In this document: positions 1 to 9,894 of the stretch, one piece after another
Layout: the number at the start of each line of letters is the position of its first letter
Position numbering within the stretch: position 1 is the stretch's first letter
Assembly (NCBI GenBank): GCA_002171655.1
Contig: NHEC01000014.1
Location: 19,641-83,640, forward strand
From: Planctomycetes bacterium TMED75
Lineage (GTDB): Bacteria; Planctomycetota; Phycisphaerae; Phycisphaerales; SM1A02
Length of the DNA: 64,000 bases
Direction of reading: 5' to 3'
The notes under the pieces: generated by a model
Database searches by the model: none
What the model was told of the DNA's origin: nothing
The model's input: only the letters and a program-made list of their open reading frames with translations
Made by a program: the position numbers and the translations under genes

Positions 1-42
1 ATGGTATCCACCAACGAGGCGCAAGTCTCTCAATCGGTCGAT

Positions 43-486
43 TCAGCTACCAGTTGATCCGAAACCGCCCTGCCCGCGGGCCGTCTCAGACAATTCAGAG
101 ACCTCCTCGATCTGGGCCCTGAATACCGGGGTGATCACCATCTGGGCTATGCGCATCCCCGGCTCTACGCTGAAGGTCTTACGACCCAGGTTGATCAGCG
201 GGACCATCACTTCGCCACGATAATCCGAGTCGATAGTACCTGGGGAATTCGGCAGTGAGATTCCGTGACGAGTGGAGAGTCCGCTCCGGGGGCGGACCTG
301 CGCCTCGAATCCAGCGGGTATCGACATCGCAAAGCCGCAGGGGATCAATTGGATGTCACCACTGCAGATCTCGATTGCATCCTCTACGGCCGCATGAAGA
401 TCCATCCCGGCGGCGAAATCCGTCTGGTAATGAGGGACGGTAGCCAGAGGAGAGAGGCGCTTGAATTGAAAAGGAATGGCAGTCAT
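43..486 (-). CDS. dut: deoxyuridine 5'-triphosphate nucleotidohydrolase (dUTPase)
   Basis: Hydrolyses dUTP to dUMP and pyrophosphate, keeping uracil out of DNA and supplying dUMP for dTMP synthesis; a cytoplasmic homotrimer in this family. All five dUTPase motifs are visible in order: AGMDL near the N-terminus, PRSGLS, the GTIDSDYRGE stretch holding the catalytic Asp, RIAQMV, and the glycine-rich C-terminal RGQGGFGSTG that closes over the substrate. About 147 residues is a normal length. The ATG at 486 is preferred, but a TTG two codons upstream (492) has a better-spaced AAGAG and cannot be excluded. It is the last gene of a leftward run, 38 bases after bcp. Confidence 0.97.
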   Translation of the reverse strand: MTAIPFQFKRLSPLATVPHYQTDFAAGMDLHAAVEDAIEICSGDIQLIPCGFAMSIPAGFEAQVRPRSGLSTRHGISLPNSPGTIDSDYRGEVMVPLINLGRKTFSVEPGMRIAQMVITPVFRAQIEEVSELSETARGQGGFGSTGS

Positions 487-524
487 CAGCAAGGTGTACT
501 CTTCAGAAGGGAGAGGACTCGAAT

Positions 525-1007
525 TCAGTGTTCTTCGATCGTGGCAAGTATGTCTGTATCGTGCTCGGGAACCTTCACCTTGTCCCAGCGATGTACGACT
601 TTACCCTTGGGATCGATCAGATAGGTAGTTCGCACCACGCCCATGTACTTGCGACCGTACATCGACTTCTCCTGCCACACCCCGTACTTCGCGCAAATGG
701 CCGGCGTTCCTTCCGAATCCTTGGGGTCCGCCAAAAGCGTGAAATTCAAATCGTGCTTGTCAGAGAACTTTCGATGACTCTTTTCATCATCGGGACTCAC
801 GCCAAGAATCACCGCTCCGTGTCTGCCAAAGTCGGATTGTGCATCCCTGAACTGACAAGCCTCTTTCGTGCAGCCCGAGGTGTCATCCTTGGGGTAGAAA
901 TAGAGCACAACGTGATGACCCCGATAGTCTTTAAGTGCATGCTTTTCGCCATCCGCATCGCGGAGCGTGAATGCAGGTGCGGTTTTTCCGATCTCGACAA
1001 GTGGCAT
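525..1007 (-). CDS. bcp: thioredoxin-dependent thiol peroxidase (Bcp/PrxQ peroxiredoxin)
   Basis: Reduces hydrogen peroxide and organic hydroperoxides in the cytoplasm using thioredoxin. The 160-residue protein shows the AhpC/TSA thioredoxin-like fold, with YFYPKDDTSGCTKEACQF carrying the peroxidatic Cys46 and, five residues later, the resolving Cys51 typical of the PrxQ/Bcp subgroup. The ATG start is clear. It lies between the ABC transporter ATPase gene (27 bases upstream) and dut, so it is probably at least partly cotranscribed with them, although no functional link with the transporter is evident. Confidence 0.97.
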   Translation of the reverse strand: MPLVEIGKTAPAFTLRDADGEKHALKDYRGHHVVLYFYPKDDTSGCTKEACQFRDAQSDFGRHGAVILGVSPDDEKSHRKFSDKHDLNFTLLADPKDSEGTPAICAKYGVWQEKSMYGRKYMGVVRTTYLIDPKGKVVHRWDKVKVPEHDTDILATIEEH

Positions 1008-1033
1008 GGACTAGCTCCAACTGATTATTTGGC

Positions 1034-2134
1034 TCAGGTATCCGATCGACGATAATCAAGATCGGGAACTCTTGTGGGGTGCGAAGCCGCATGGTCACTG
1101 CGGAAAACTCCAACCCAGCGATTGGGGGATATTTCATGCAGGATGTATTCTTCATCGGGATCGGCGAGGTTGGGAGTCACGTTTGCTGGCGGGTCCGGCC
1201 ACCACGGAACGAGGCCTTTTTCAAAGCCATCAAGCTTCACGAATTCAGCCGGATTCTCAACAATTTCTTCGACGGTAGTGAGTCGATGCGCCGACTCCCT
1301 GAGATTTGGAATGGATTGAAACAGCCCCCTGGTGTACGGATGAAGGGGGTTGTCAAACAGCTCGAAGACATTGGCGTACTCGACGACACGTCCGGCGTAC
1401 ATGACACAGACCACATCCGCGTTTTCAGCAACCACTCCGAGATTGTGGGTAATGAGCATGATTCCCATGTTGCGCGTGTTCTGAAGTTCGCGGAGAAGCT
1501 CAAGAATCTGCGCCTGAATTGTGACATCCAAGGCAGTCGTCGGTTCATCTGCAAGCAAGAGCTTCGGCTGACAGGCCAGTGCCATTGCAATCATCACCCG
1601 CTGACGCATTCCCCCGGAGAACTGATGGGGATAGGACTTGAGGCGTTGTTCAGGCTGGGGTATCCCCACGTCTTTCATTGCCTGCAAGGCAATGGTTTCG
1701 GCTTCAGACTGACTCACTTTCTGGTGCAAGAGAATGGCTTCCATGATCTGATCACCGATCGTGTAGACCGGGTTCAAGGAAGTCATCGGCTCCTGGAAAA
1801 TCATCGCAATGTCATCGCCACGCAATGAGCGAATCTGATTTTCGTTGAATTCAAGCACGTCCTGCCCAAGGAACAGTGCCCTGCCTCCATCAAATCGACC
1901 CGGAGGGCGAGGAACCAGCTGCATGGTACTCATCGCGGTAACGCTCTTGCCGCATCCGGATTCACCTACAACCGCAAGTGTTTGCCGGGGATAAATGGTC
2001 ATGTTCACACCTGCAACGGCCTGCACACGAGGGCTGCTGGGAGAAGATGGATTACCAAAGGAAACCGCAAGGTCGCGCACTTCGAGCAGTGGCTTGTTGG
2101 GATCGATGAGTTGTTGATGATCGATATCGGCCAT
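1034..2134 (-). CDS. peptide-type ABC transporter ATP-binding protein (DppD/OppD family)
   Basis: Cytoplasmic ATPase that should power the permeases encoded just upstream. Walker A GESGCGKS at residues 57-64, Q-loop Gln114, signature FSGGMRQRV near 172-180, Walker B LLLADEP near 192-198 and a following His loop are all intact, so it should hydrolyse ATP. The C-terminal part after the nucleotide-binding domain is about 100 residues and carries [13 protein letters not shown] instead of the usual cysteine-containing FxPRCP end of DppD/OppD proteins. The start overlaps the permease stop by one base, indicating translational coupling. A DppF-type second ATPase is not in the window, so this one may act as a homodimer or pair with a gene elsewhere. 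Confidence 0.94.
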   Translation of the reverse strand: MADIDHQQLIDPNKPLLEVRDLAVSFGNPSSPSSPRVQAVAGVNMTIYPRQTLAVVGESGCGKSVTAMSTMQLVPRPPGRFDGGRALFLGQDVLEFNENQIRSLRGDDIAMIFQEPMTSLNPVYTIGDQIMEAILLHQKVSQSEAETIALQAMKDVGIPQPEQRLKSYPHQFSGGMRQRVMIAMALACQPKLLLADEPTTALDVTIQAQILELLRELQNTRNMGIMLITHNLGVVAENADVVCVMYAGRVVEYANVFELFDNPLHPYTRGLFQSIPNLRESAHRLTTVEEIVENPAEFVKLDGFEKGLVPWWPDPPANVTPNLADPDEEYILHEISPNRWVGVFRSDHAASHPTRVPDLDYRRSDT

Positions 2135-4038
2135 CAGTTCGCAGCCTTCCTCATCTTGGGATCGATGGCGTCTCGGAAATTCTCACCAAGCACGTTGTAA
2201 GCAAGTACCGTGAGGAAGATGGCCAATCCGGGAAACACCGCCATCCACCAGAGGAAGACTCCGGTCTCTCCGGTGGTAAGGGAAAGCAACTTACCCCACG
2301 AAGGTTGGCCATACGGACCGAGACCAAGATAACTCAAGGTGGCCTCCGCGATGATCGCGGCCGCAACCCCGAAAGATGCCTGGACCAAGACGGGAGTCAC
2401 CCCGTTTGGCAGCATGTGACGGAACAGAGTCGAATGAAGCGGAAGCCCCACCGCACGACAGCTTTGGACGAAGTCCTGATTTCGTAACTTGAGGAACTCC
2501 GCACGGATGAATCGTGCCGAACCAGTCCAGGTGACGCAGCCGATGATCGTCATCATGACGTAGGTGTTTCGAGGCAGCACGGATGCCGCGACGATGAGGA
2601 GGAAGAGAACCGGAACTGCCATGAAGATCTCAAGGATTCTGGACAGGACAAGATCCACCCATCCACCGAAATATCCCATCAATGCACCGACGATGATTCC
2701 AATCAGTACGGAGATCCCCGTGGAGACCAGACCGATCGATATCGAAAGCCTGCACGCCCAGAGCATCTGCGAGAGCACGTCGCGCCCAATCGGATCCGTT
2801 CCGAGATGAAAGACGCGAACACCGTACGTCGTCTTCAGGACATTCTCAGCCTTACGCAGGTAGTCGATGCGCTCGTCTATCTTTGTCTGCAATTCCGCGA
2901 GAGCGTCATTGATGGCGATGCCTGAATTGCGACCTGCACTTTGAAGCCCGCTGAACGATTCCTGGACCGCCTTGGCAGCGGTACGCGCTCCTGCGGAATC
3001 TTCCGACTCGATGGCGGCACGATAGTCAGCGAGTTCCTTGCCGGTCGACTTGAACAGCTGCACATACCGAGAGGAGACCCCGGCTTCCGAAAGTGCATCG
3101 AAGGGACCAGGGCAGTTGCAGATCAGTCCCTCAACCAGATTGTTCTTATTTTGGCGGCTGAGTGGAAGTCCCTCAATAGACCCTCCGAGATTGAAGACCA
3201 CGGTCCGAGCAAGGTATCCCACCCCGTCATTCAGTCGATCTTCAGCGATCATCTCGAATGCATCACCAGTCGTGTTGCGCGGAGGAATGGAGTAATACTC
3301 TCCCCGCGACTGGGTTGGGGACCAGGGAATCAGTGTGTAGGTATTAGTCATGGTGCCTTCAGATTCACCACGAACAAACCGCTCCGGCTGGAGAACCGGT
3401 GCACTCCAACGATCGATGCAAACCAATCCCGCAATGAATGCAATCACGAATGCGAAGACTATTCGACCAGGAATCGATCGGAACGTGGGCAACATGCAGA
3501 GAACTAAGCCAACTGCGAAACTGCTGCCAAAGCAGACCCACACCGAAAACGCCGACCATTCACCAGCGGACCCATCCTCCGGCATGAAGATGTATTGAAG
3601 AAGAGCGATCAGGACCACGATTGTCCCACCGATCACCGCAGCCGAGGTGATCACCCCAAGCTTTCTTTGCCGGGTCATCCCAATGGGAATGAAGAAGAGC
3701 AGAGGCCCGAGAACCCCCCCCAGCAGCAGTAGCAGATCGGTTGAAGTCAGCGATTCGAAAAGCGGCGAGAAGGAACGTGTAACTTCACCTTCGCCATCCA
3801 ACTGGGTCTTCTCCACGGTCCACAGAGGCAGACCGTTGGCGATGACCGGTGCGAAGATTGCGAAGAAACCGACAATGGCGATCCAGAGCAGACCGGCCTG
3901 GGCTCCACGCCGAATCACCACACGGTGCCAGGCATCGGCCCAGAAAGGCTTGGCTCGCTCCACACCGACCCCCCGCATCACATCGATGCCGGAGATCGTC
4001 TTTTCGCTGTTAGCGGTTTTATCTGTGTGATTCGTCAT
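2134..4038 (-). CDS. ABC transporter permease, DppC family, with a large insertion
   Basis: Inner-membrane permease of a peptide/nickel-type ABC importer. After a cytoplasmic N-terminus and TM1 (about 47-68) the protein departs from the family: roughly residues 80-405 are inserted, containing four additional predicted membrane helices (about 101-120, 128-150, 163-185, 191-209) and a hydrophilic, helix-rich segment. The standard DppC core resumes at [17 protein letters not shown] (about 410) and includes the EAA-type loop and the usual C-terminal helices. At 634 residues it is about twice the normal family length. It lies 16 bases downstream of the DppB-type permease and overlaps the ATPase gene. 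The family call is secure; the role of the insertion is unknown. Confidence 0.9.
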   Translation of the reverse strand: MTNHTDKTANSEKTISGIDVMRGVGVERAKPFWADAWHRVVIRRGAQAGLLWIAIVGFFAIFAPVIANGLPLWTVEKTQLDGEGEVTRSFSPLFESLTSTDLLLLLGGVLGPLLFFIPIGMTRQRKLGVITSAAVIGGTIVVLIALLQYIFMPEDGSAGEWSAFSVWVCFGSSFAVGLVLCMLPTFRSIPGRIVFAFVIAFIAGLVCIDRWSAPVLQPERFVRGESEGTMTNTYTLIPWSPTQSRGEYYSIPPRNTTGDAFEMIAEDRLNDGVGYLARTVVFNLGGSIEGLPLSRQNKNNLVEGLICNCPGPFDALSEAGVSSRYVQLFKSTGKELADYRAAIESEDSAGARTAAKAVQESFSGLQSAGRNSGIAINDALAELQTKIDERIDYLRKAENVLKTTYGVRVFHLGTDPIGRDVLSQMLWACRLSISIGLVSTGISVLIGIIVGALMGYFGGWVDLVLSRILEIFMAVPVLFLLIVAASVLPRNTYVMMTIIGCVTWTGSARFIRAEFLKLRNQDFVQSCRAVGLPLHSTLFRHMLPNGVTPVLVQASFGVAAAIIAEATLSYLGLGPYGQPSWGKLLSLTTGETGVFLWWMAVFPGLAIFLTVLAYNVLGENFRDAIDPKMRKAAN

Positions 4039-4054
4039 GAATTCAGTATCTGGA

Positions 4055-5776
4055 TCAATCGTAGGTCACGCGAGGGTCTGCAACCGCATAAAGGATGTCG
4101 GCCAACAGGAGGGCCAGGAGGTTCACGATCGCGATCATGAAGACGTTCGCAAGAATGACATCCCGGTCCATATTGAAAATCGCCTGGATGATGAGAGAGC
4201 CCATCCCCGGTACGGAGAAGATTCGCTCGATGACCACCGAACCGGCAAGCATCGCTGGAAAAACCAGAACAAAGATAGTGATGATCGGGAGCAGGCTGTT
4301 GCGGAACACGTGGTGCCATTTCACGGAGCTGTCAGAGACTCCCTTTGCACGCGCGGTACGTACGAAGTCCATCGTGTAGTTATCAAGCATTGCGGCACGA
4401 GTCTGCTTGGCGAGGACGGCGAAACCACCGTAAACCAGACACATAACGGGCAAAACCAAGTGCCAGAGGAGATCAATCAGATAGCCCCGATTGAATATTC
4501 CGTCCACCCAGTTGGGAAGGTAGAGCATGTCATCCGCATTGTTCGAATGCAGTCCGGATGCAGGAAACCATCCAAGATACTGTTGATTGGCCAGGAAGCC
4601 GATGGCGAGAACACCCGCCCAGACAACCGGGATCGACCAGAACATCACGAAGACCGTTCCAGAAACCTTGTCGAACCACTTGTTCTGCTGGGCCGCTGCC
4701 TGCATCCCAAACGGAACCGCGATGAAGTAGATGAAGGGAATGGCAACGACATTGAGAAGCAGCGTCACAGGGAGTGCCTCGGCGATCAGATCTATGACCG
4801 AACGACCAATCGTGAAACTCTTTCCGAAGTCGGGCCAGTCCAGACTGACGACGTTTCCGAATCCGATTCCAGATCGCGGGTACGGACCACGCCGATAGGC
4901 ATCCTGGACTCGAGACAAGGCCGCAAGTGCCGCAGCCTGCTTCTGGACGGTGTCGCTGTACGCGGAACAGACTGCCGGCCAGGTCTTGAGCGAAGTGTCC
5001 GGAGCAATGCGTGCAAGCGTGGAATAGTCAATCTCACCCGCATCCAGAATAGCGACCGAGTACGCCGACTTGACTGCGCTGGCAGCCTGCCGGGTTGCGA
5101 CATCTGAGGGCATTCCAAGTCCCTCGAGGCGCTTGGTCTCGGCGGCGATCAGTCGGTCTGTATCTTCGGAGGCATAGCCGGCAATCGCACTGGCGAGCGT
5201 TCGAGTGGAGAGAAGGTACTGAGCGCGTGCCCTCAGATAGGACTTGTTCGCATCCTTGTATTCGGGAATAGCACTCGGGTCCTGACCGACCGAGAAGCCC
5301 CGGTCCCTTCGTTCATCAGCCGCAGCTTCGGCCATTTCAACCTGGCCGATCCTCTGTTGGTTCACGTCGTTTGCGAGTGAGGGATTAGCTTCTATCGCCT
5401 TTTCGACCAGTTTTTTTTCGGCCGTGACATCTCCCTGGAACCATTGCTCACTGATGGGGAGGTCCTTGACCGGTCGTGGTGGATCCTCAAGATCGCCCGC
5501 ATAATTACGCAACGAGCGATCACCGAACTTAATCGGGGAGATGCGGCTCAACCAACGAAAGTACTGGACAACCGCGGGATCGTTCAATCCATAGCGATCT
5601 TCGATGTACAGAAGCTGGAGGCTGGCCTTGCTGTCGGCATCGACGTTTCCACCGGCGGATCGCAAGGACGCCCCAATGCCACCGGGCGCAAGTGCCAGCA
5701 ACATGAACACCATGAAGGTAATCCCGAACAAGGTCGGGATCATCAGAAACAGGCGTCGTCCGATGTAGGAAAGCAT
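4055..5776 (-). CDS. ABC transporter permease, DppB family, with a large periplasmic insertion
   Basis: Partner permease of the DppC-type protein encoded next to it. TM1 (about 9-30) is followed by the expected family sequence RYGLNDPAVVQYFRWLSR, which breaks off near residue 82. About 230 charged, alanine-rich and mostly helical residues follow, until the DppB core resumes near residue 316 with DFGKSFTIGRSVIDLI. The C-terminal half holds five membrane helices and the EAA loop (about 470-492: FVRTARAKGVSDSSVKW). Normal DppB proteins are 310-340 residues; this one is 573. Because DppB TM1-TM2 loops face outward, the insertion is expected to be periplasmic. It lies between the substrate-binding protein gene and the DppC-type gene. 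Confidence 0.9.
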   Translation of the reverse strand: MLSYIGRRLFLMIPTLFGITFMVFMLLALAPGGIGASLRSAGGNVDADSKASLQLLYIEDRYGLNDPAVVQYFRWLSRISPIKFGDRSLRNYAGDLEDPPRPVKDLPISEQWFQGDVTAEKKLVEKAIEANPSLANDVNQQRIGQVEMAEAAADERRDRGFSVGQDPSAIPEYKDANKSYLRARAQYLLSTRTLASAIAGYASEDTDRLIAAETKRLEGLGMPSDVATRQAASAVKSAYSVAILDAGEIDYSTLARIAPDTSLKTWPAVCSAYSDTVQKQAAALAALSRVQDAYRRGPYPRSGIGFGNVVSLDWPDFGKSFTIGRSVIDLIAEALPVTLLLNVVAIPFIYFIAVPFGMQAAAQQNKWFDKVSGTVFVMFWSIPVVWAGVLAIGFLANQQYLGWFPASGLHSNNADDMLYLPNWVDGIFNRGYLIDLLWHLVLPVMCLVYGGFAVLAKQTRAAMLDNYTMDFVRTARAKGVSDSSVKWHHVFRNSLLPIITIFVLVFPAMLAGSVVIERIFSVPGMGSLIIQAIFNMDRDVILANVFMIAIVNLLALLLADILYAVADPRVTYD

Positions 5777-5812
5777 GACTGGGTGTAAGGACCTTCGGAG
5801 AGGGGCGTCGGA

Positions 5813-7864
5813 TCAATTGGCTGGAGTGGCTTCATCAGCCGAGACACGGAAGAATTCATGTGGCATGAGTCCGACCGGATAGGTCTGGACATTGCCGATG
5901 TCGCGATTGATGAATCTGATCCAAGGCGCAACCCTGACGAACGTGTACGGCTGCTCGTCATGCAGAATGGAATGAAAGTCGTGCCAGATCATCATGCGGG
6001 ACTCAGCATCCATGGTCATCCGACCCTCGTCGATGAGGTCACTGGCAGCCTGGTTGTCCCATTGGATGAAGTTGTCCCCTTGATTCTGTATCGAATCGCG
6101 GTGCCAGATCTGGCGAGGATCGCTCTCGGGTGCTGAAGCACTCCAGCCCATGATCATCGCATCGAAGTCACGGCTCTTGAGCATGTCCGAGTAGAAGGAC
6201 CAATCCACAACTCGAGGCTCACAGATGATCCCGAGTCCCTCACACTGGCTGACGAGGTAGCTGATGATTCGCTCGGAGATCTCGCCGGAATTGGTGATGG
6301 TGAACTCAAATTTGAAGGGTGTCCCCTTGGAGAAGTACTCATCGTCCTTCTGATACTCAAGGATGCCATCGCCGTCGAGATCTTCCCAACCGGATTCCTT
6401 GAGGAGGAGTCGCGACTGGTCAAGATCGTAAGGCCAGGGATCAATGCCAGGATTCGAAGCTGGAGAACTCGGACTGCTGGGTCCGGTGGAGACCACTCCG
6501 ACTCCAGCGTAGATGTCTCGAATCATCTGCTCGCGGTCAAGAGCCATGGTCATCGCCTTGCGAACCCGCTTGTCGTGAAACGGGGTCCAGGTGCCATCTG
6601 GCGGGCCTCCGCGCTGCCCGCACTGCCAGCCGATGAATCCATTTCCCGAACGCATGTTGACCCATTTGTAGATCGCATTGTCCGTCAGAAAGTCGGAGTT
6701 CGACCGAAGCTCGGCGTACTGTGATGAAGAGGGACTCAGCATGTCCCCATCCCCGTTCTGGAATCCGACCAGAGCCGCGACGGGCTCTGAGATCACCTTG
6801 TAGCGAAGGCTCTCCAATGCGGCCTTGTTGGGGCCCCAGTATCGATCGTTTCGAACGATCACCACATCCGAACCCGGAGACCACTGGTTGTCCGGATCGT
6901 TTGATTCCAACTTGAACCAACCAGACCCCATGAGGAGGCCCGTTGACTGATTGATGAATGATTCCTCGAACTTGGAGTAGTAGTGCTTGGGCAGAACGGC
7001 GACGCTCAGGGCCCCACTGAGATTCGAGAAGAGCGCCTTGTTGAAGGTGATCTCCAGTGCGTGATCATCGAGGACCTCGACGTCCTCGATCATGTCAAGA
7101 ATCGAGCGAGAGCGCTCAGCTTCGATGCGTTCATTGAAGATGAAGTCCTGAATCGTCCAGCGAACATCCTCGGCGGTTACCGGGACACCGTCACTAAAAC
7201 GGGCGTCGGGTCGCAGATGCACTCGCAGCCACATCCCGTCGGGGTCGAACTGCCAAGCATCAGCGAGGACCCCTTCGAGCTTGAGGGTATCGGCGTTGTA
7301 GCTTGCCAGTGATTCGAGCACCTGATCGAGGATTCTTCGGCTGTAGACATCTCCAGACAGGTAAGGCGTGATACGGGGCAGCTGAGCGCCGAAGATCTCG
7401 GTGAACTCACCATTTTCCGCAAAGCCCGGAACCTCACGTGGATCGCTGGATGCGGTCATCGGTGGCTGCCAGTCGATCGGCACTCCCGGACGGGCCCAGG
7501 AGTCGTCGCGCTCGTTTGAAGAGGAGGACGTGCTTCTTGAAGTGGTTTCGTTCGGCGGTACGGCTTGAGGCATGACCGGCATTGAACCACTTCCGTCGGC
7601 AGCAACACCATTGACGAACACATTGATGGGACGGGCATTGATGGCGTCACGGATCGCGTTCAATTCGCCTTGAACGGACTGCAACCCCTTCCCGGCATCC
7701 CCGCTGGTAGCGACGGCCTTTTCAAGCTCCGCCACCTTGCCTTCGATCTTCTGAACCTGGTCCAGAACCCGGTCGTTGCCGAACATCCCGACAATGACCA
7801 ACAATCCGACGATGATGAGCAGGACGAGCATCAACCCATCCTTGAAGCCAAATCGATTCTGCAT
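5813..7864 (-). CDS. extracellular solute-binding protein, family 5, membrane-anchored
   Basis: Ligand-binding component of the peptide-type ABC importer. The N-terminus is an uncleaved-looking membrane helix (about residues 11-28) without a lipobox, followed by a heptad-like coiled-coil stretch (about 33-75) and a Ser/Pro/Asn-rich linker. The SBP_bac_5 domain follows, recognisable by DAWQFDPDGMWLRVHLR, DGVPVTAEDVRWTIQDF and, further on, DKRVRKAMTMALDREQMI. Most family members are lipoproteins or soluble periplasmic proteins, so the anchor plus stalk is unusual. It sits between two permease genes. The transported ligand cannot be read from sequence; oligopeptides are the family default. Confidence 0.92.
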   Translation of the reverse strand: MQNRFGFKDGLMLVLLIIVGLLVIVGMFGNDRVLDQVQKIEGKVAELEKAVATSGDAGKGLQSVQGELNAIRDAINARPINVFVNGVAADGSGSMPVMPQAVPPNETTSRSTSSSSNERDDSWARPGVPIDWQPPMTASSDPREVPGFAENGEFTEIFGAQLPRITPYLSGDVYSRRILDQVLESLASYNADTLKLEGVLADAWQFDPDGMWLRVHLRPDARFSDGVPVTAEDVRWTIQDFIFNERIEAERSRSILDMIEDVEVLDDHALEITFNKALFSNLSGALSVAVLPKHYYSKFEESFINQSTGLLMGSGWFKLESNDPDNQWSPGSDVVIVRNDRYWGPNKAALESLRYKVISEPVAALVGFQNGDGDMLSPSSSQYAELRSNSDFLTDNAIYKWVNMRSGNGFIGWQCGQRGGPPDGTWTPFHDKRVRKAMTMALDREQMIRDIYAGVGVVSTGPSSPSSPASNPGIDPWPYDLDQSRLLLKESGWEDLDGDGILEYQKDDEYFSKGTPFKFEFTITNSGEISERIISYLVSQCEGLGIICEPRVVDWSFYSDMLKSRDFDAMIMGWSASAPESDPRQIWHRDSIQNQGDNFIQWDNQAASDLIDEGRMTMDAESRMMIWHDFHSILHDEQPYTFVRVAPWIRFINRDIGNVQTYPVGLMPHEFFRVSADEATPAN

Positions 7865-7928
7865 ATGACCTTCCTAACGCACGCGGCAGCGTTGGCCTGA
7901 AGTCGTTCAAGTCTCAAGAAAGAGCAGG

Positions 7929-8930
7929 CTAAGGGGTGGAGCGGACAGGATCAAATCGATCCTTCAAATGATCACCCAGGAAATTGAGTGCAAGCAGGGT
8001 TACTCCGATGAGGAAACAGGGCCAGACCAGCAGCCACCAGCGACTTTCCACAGTGTTCAACTCGCTCAATCCGCTCGAGGCAAGATTTCCCCAGCTGGGA
8101 AGAGGCTCATTGACACCGATTCCAAGAAAACTCAGAAAACTCTCCGAGAGAATGGCCGCGGGGACCGCCAAGGTTGCGTAAACGATCACAGGCCCCATCA
8201 GATTGGGCAGAACATGCCTGGAGAGCTGCCGATGAACGGGCACTCCCCCCGCCGTCGCCGCCTCGATGAAGGGGCGTTCTCGAAGACTGAGGACCTGGCC
8301 ACGAATCACTCGCGCCATGGCCAGCCAACTCACGGCTCCGATGGCGACCAGCAAAGTGAGCACATTGACGGCCTGCCGCGCAAATCCAGAAAGCTGAGCG
8401 CCCTCTCGTTGCAGAAAGCCATCCACCGCGACGGAAAGCAGGACCACTAGCAAGATGTAGGGGAGACCAAACAGAATGTCGACCAGGCGCATGAGCAGCG
8501 CGTCGACCCGCCCCCCACTCCAACCAGCAAGCCCACCGTAGATCGTGCCGATGAGAACTGACAGGAACGCTGCGGCAAATCCAATGGCAAGGCTGATCGT
8601 TCCACCCATGAGACATCTGACGAAGAAGTCCCGGCCATATCGATCGGTCCCGAAGAGCAGACCAGGAATGTAAGCACCCTGAGTTCTTTGAGCCTCGATT
8701 CGACTCTGATCTTCGGAAGACAGGCCCATCCAGATCGGAGGCAACAACGCCAGCTCAAGATTGGAAGCTTCGTATCGTGGGCGCACTCCACCACGTACCT
8801 CCACATCGCCGAGAGACCATGGTAGAGAAAGGAAGCAGGCTGCAGTGATCACGAATAACAGTACAGGACCAGTCAAACCTGAATGAAGCAGGGAACGAAT
8901 GCTGATTTTCTTTATGAGGTTCGGATCCAT
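7929..8930 (-). CDS. ABC transporter permease, DppC family (normal length)
   Basis: Second DppC-type permease of the locus, 333 residues and without the insertion seen in its neighbour. It has an N-terminal membrane helix, the FGTDRYGRDFFVRCLMGG motif that precedes the DppC core, the EAA loop (about RPFIEAATAGGVPVHRQL) and five C-terminal helices ending at NFLGDHLKDRFDPV. It is the first gene of the transporter run. Two DppC-like genes with one DppB-like gene is an unusual stoichiometry: either they alternate as partners, or one belongs to another complex. Confidence 0.92.
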   Translation of the reverse strand: MDPNLIKKISIRSLLHSGLTGPVLLFVITAACFLSLPWSLGDVEVRGGVRPRYEASNLELALLPPIWMGLSSEDQSRIEAQRTQGAYIPGLLFGTDRYGRDFFVRCLMGGTISLAIGFAAAFLSVLIGTIYGGLAGWSGGRVDALLMRLVDILFGLPYILLVVLLSVAVDGFLQREGAQLSGFARQAVNVLTLLVAIGAVSWLAMARVIRGQVLSLRERPFIEAATAGGVPVHRQLSRHVLPNLMGPVIVYATLAVPAAILSESFLSFLGIGVNEPLPSWGNLASSGLSELNTVESRWWLLVWPCFLIGVTLLALNFLGDHLKDRFDPVRSTP

Positions 8931-8970
8931 CCAGGAACAAGTCTAGGAAATTCTGATCAAGACATCATGA

Positions 8971-9840
8971 TCAGGAATCCTTGGAGGGTCGCTTCTTGGA
9001 AGAACCGCTCTCCGGGCCGAGCCGAAGCTGCTGCCTCGAACCGTCTCCAGAATGCTCCTCGGGACGGGGGGGTGGATTCAAGTGCTTTTGAACGAGTTCT
9101 TCAGCCAGTTCCGATCGTTGCTCGAGTTCACCAATCATTTCAACTCTGAGCTGTTCCAAGGCTTCAGCCATGGCCGCCAACTCTTCTCCACGCACCCGGA
9201 CTTGCAGATCCACCTGAGCCAGCGCCAGAACGCGCAGCTGCTCAAGAATGTCCTCGGCACCCTGAAGATCCTCGGATTGCATCGCTTCGCGATACCCTCT
9301 CCCCAGATCCTTCAGTTGCTGTTCGTTTTTTGTTTCCAGCACACGGAGCTTGTACAGACTCGGCCAACGCTGATGAAGGTCGACAAGTCGCCAGAGGCGC
9401 CGCGATGAACCCACCGCTTTCTGAAACCCCTCCTGGTTGGTCTCTCTGAGCTCCTCCAGTCGAGTTTGCCACTTTGGATTGAGCTCGCCCGCGACCTTGA
9501 TGAACAGATCCAGCTCCTCGGGACTTGCAGATCGTCCCCTGCGTCCGGGATGCGCCCGCGGGCCGCTGGAACCGGGAGAGAGATGAATCCCAGGCGGACC
9601 TCCACCTGATCCAGGAGGACCGCCGCGGAGAGGACGTTCTGAAGCGGGTGGCCTCGGGTCCTGCTTGCGTGGCTCTTCCACCACTGCTGTCTCTGAGACG
9701 CTCTGCTGCTGAGCTGAGGGCTCTGATTCAAAATCATCGTCAATCAAGAAGACTGGCAGCATCCACGAGTGAGGTGCCATTGAACAGCTGCCCATTCCTG
9801 TAGGCAACAGAAAAATGCAGATGAGGAGGAGTCGAGTCAT
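8971..9840 (-). CDS. secreted coiled-coil protein of unknown function
   Basis: No family recognised. It begins with a hydrophobic signal-peptide-like stretch and has a Cys19 in a poor lipobox context (MGSC), so lipoprotein status is uncertain. A Pro/Gly/Ser/Arg-rich disordered region (about 45-105) is followed by a strongly helical, Glu/Leu/Gln-rich segment (about 110-265) resembling the all-helical periplasmic sensors of the CnrX/ZraP/Spy type in general composition only, and then a basic tail. It follows the ECF sigma factor and membrane protein genes on the same strand, so a sensory or accessory role in that signalling set is plausible but inferred from position alone. Confidence 0.7.
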   Translation of the reverse strand: MTRLLLICIFLLPTGMGSCSMAPHSWMLPVFLIDDDFESEPSAQQQSVSETAVVEEPRKQDPRPPASERPLRGGPPGSGGGPPGIHLSPGSSGPRAHPGRRGRSASPEELDLFIKVAGELNPKWQTRLEELRETNQEGFQKAVGSSRRLWRLVDLHQRWPSLYKLRVLETKNEQQLKDLGRGYREAMQSEDLQGAEDILEQLRVLALAQVDLQVRVRGEELAAMAEALEQLRVEMIGELEQRSELAEELVQKHLNPPPRPEEHSGDGSRQQLRLGPESGSSKKRPSKDS

Positions 9841-9894
9841 GCAGGGTGACCGGAAAAGGATGGCTTCTCGAGCAACAGTGAAGGAGTACTTTCT

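Noticed and set aside
1..57. 18-codon frame MVSTNEAQVS at the left edge
   Set aside because: Could be the end of a gene from the left, but too short to support and it overlaps the dut 3' end.
1079..1828. 249-codon open frame opposite the ABC ATPase
   Set aside because: Covers the conserved ATPase motifs on the other strand; a codon-usage shadow.
4037..5107. 356-codon open frame opposite the DppB-type permease
   Set aside because: Antisense to a gene with clear family motifs; its translation is charged and repetitive with no domain.
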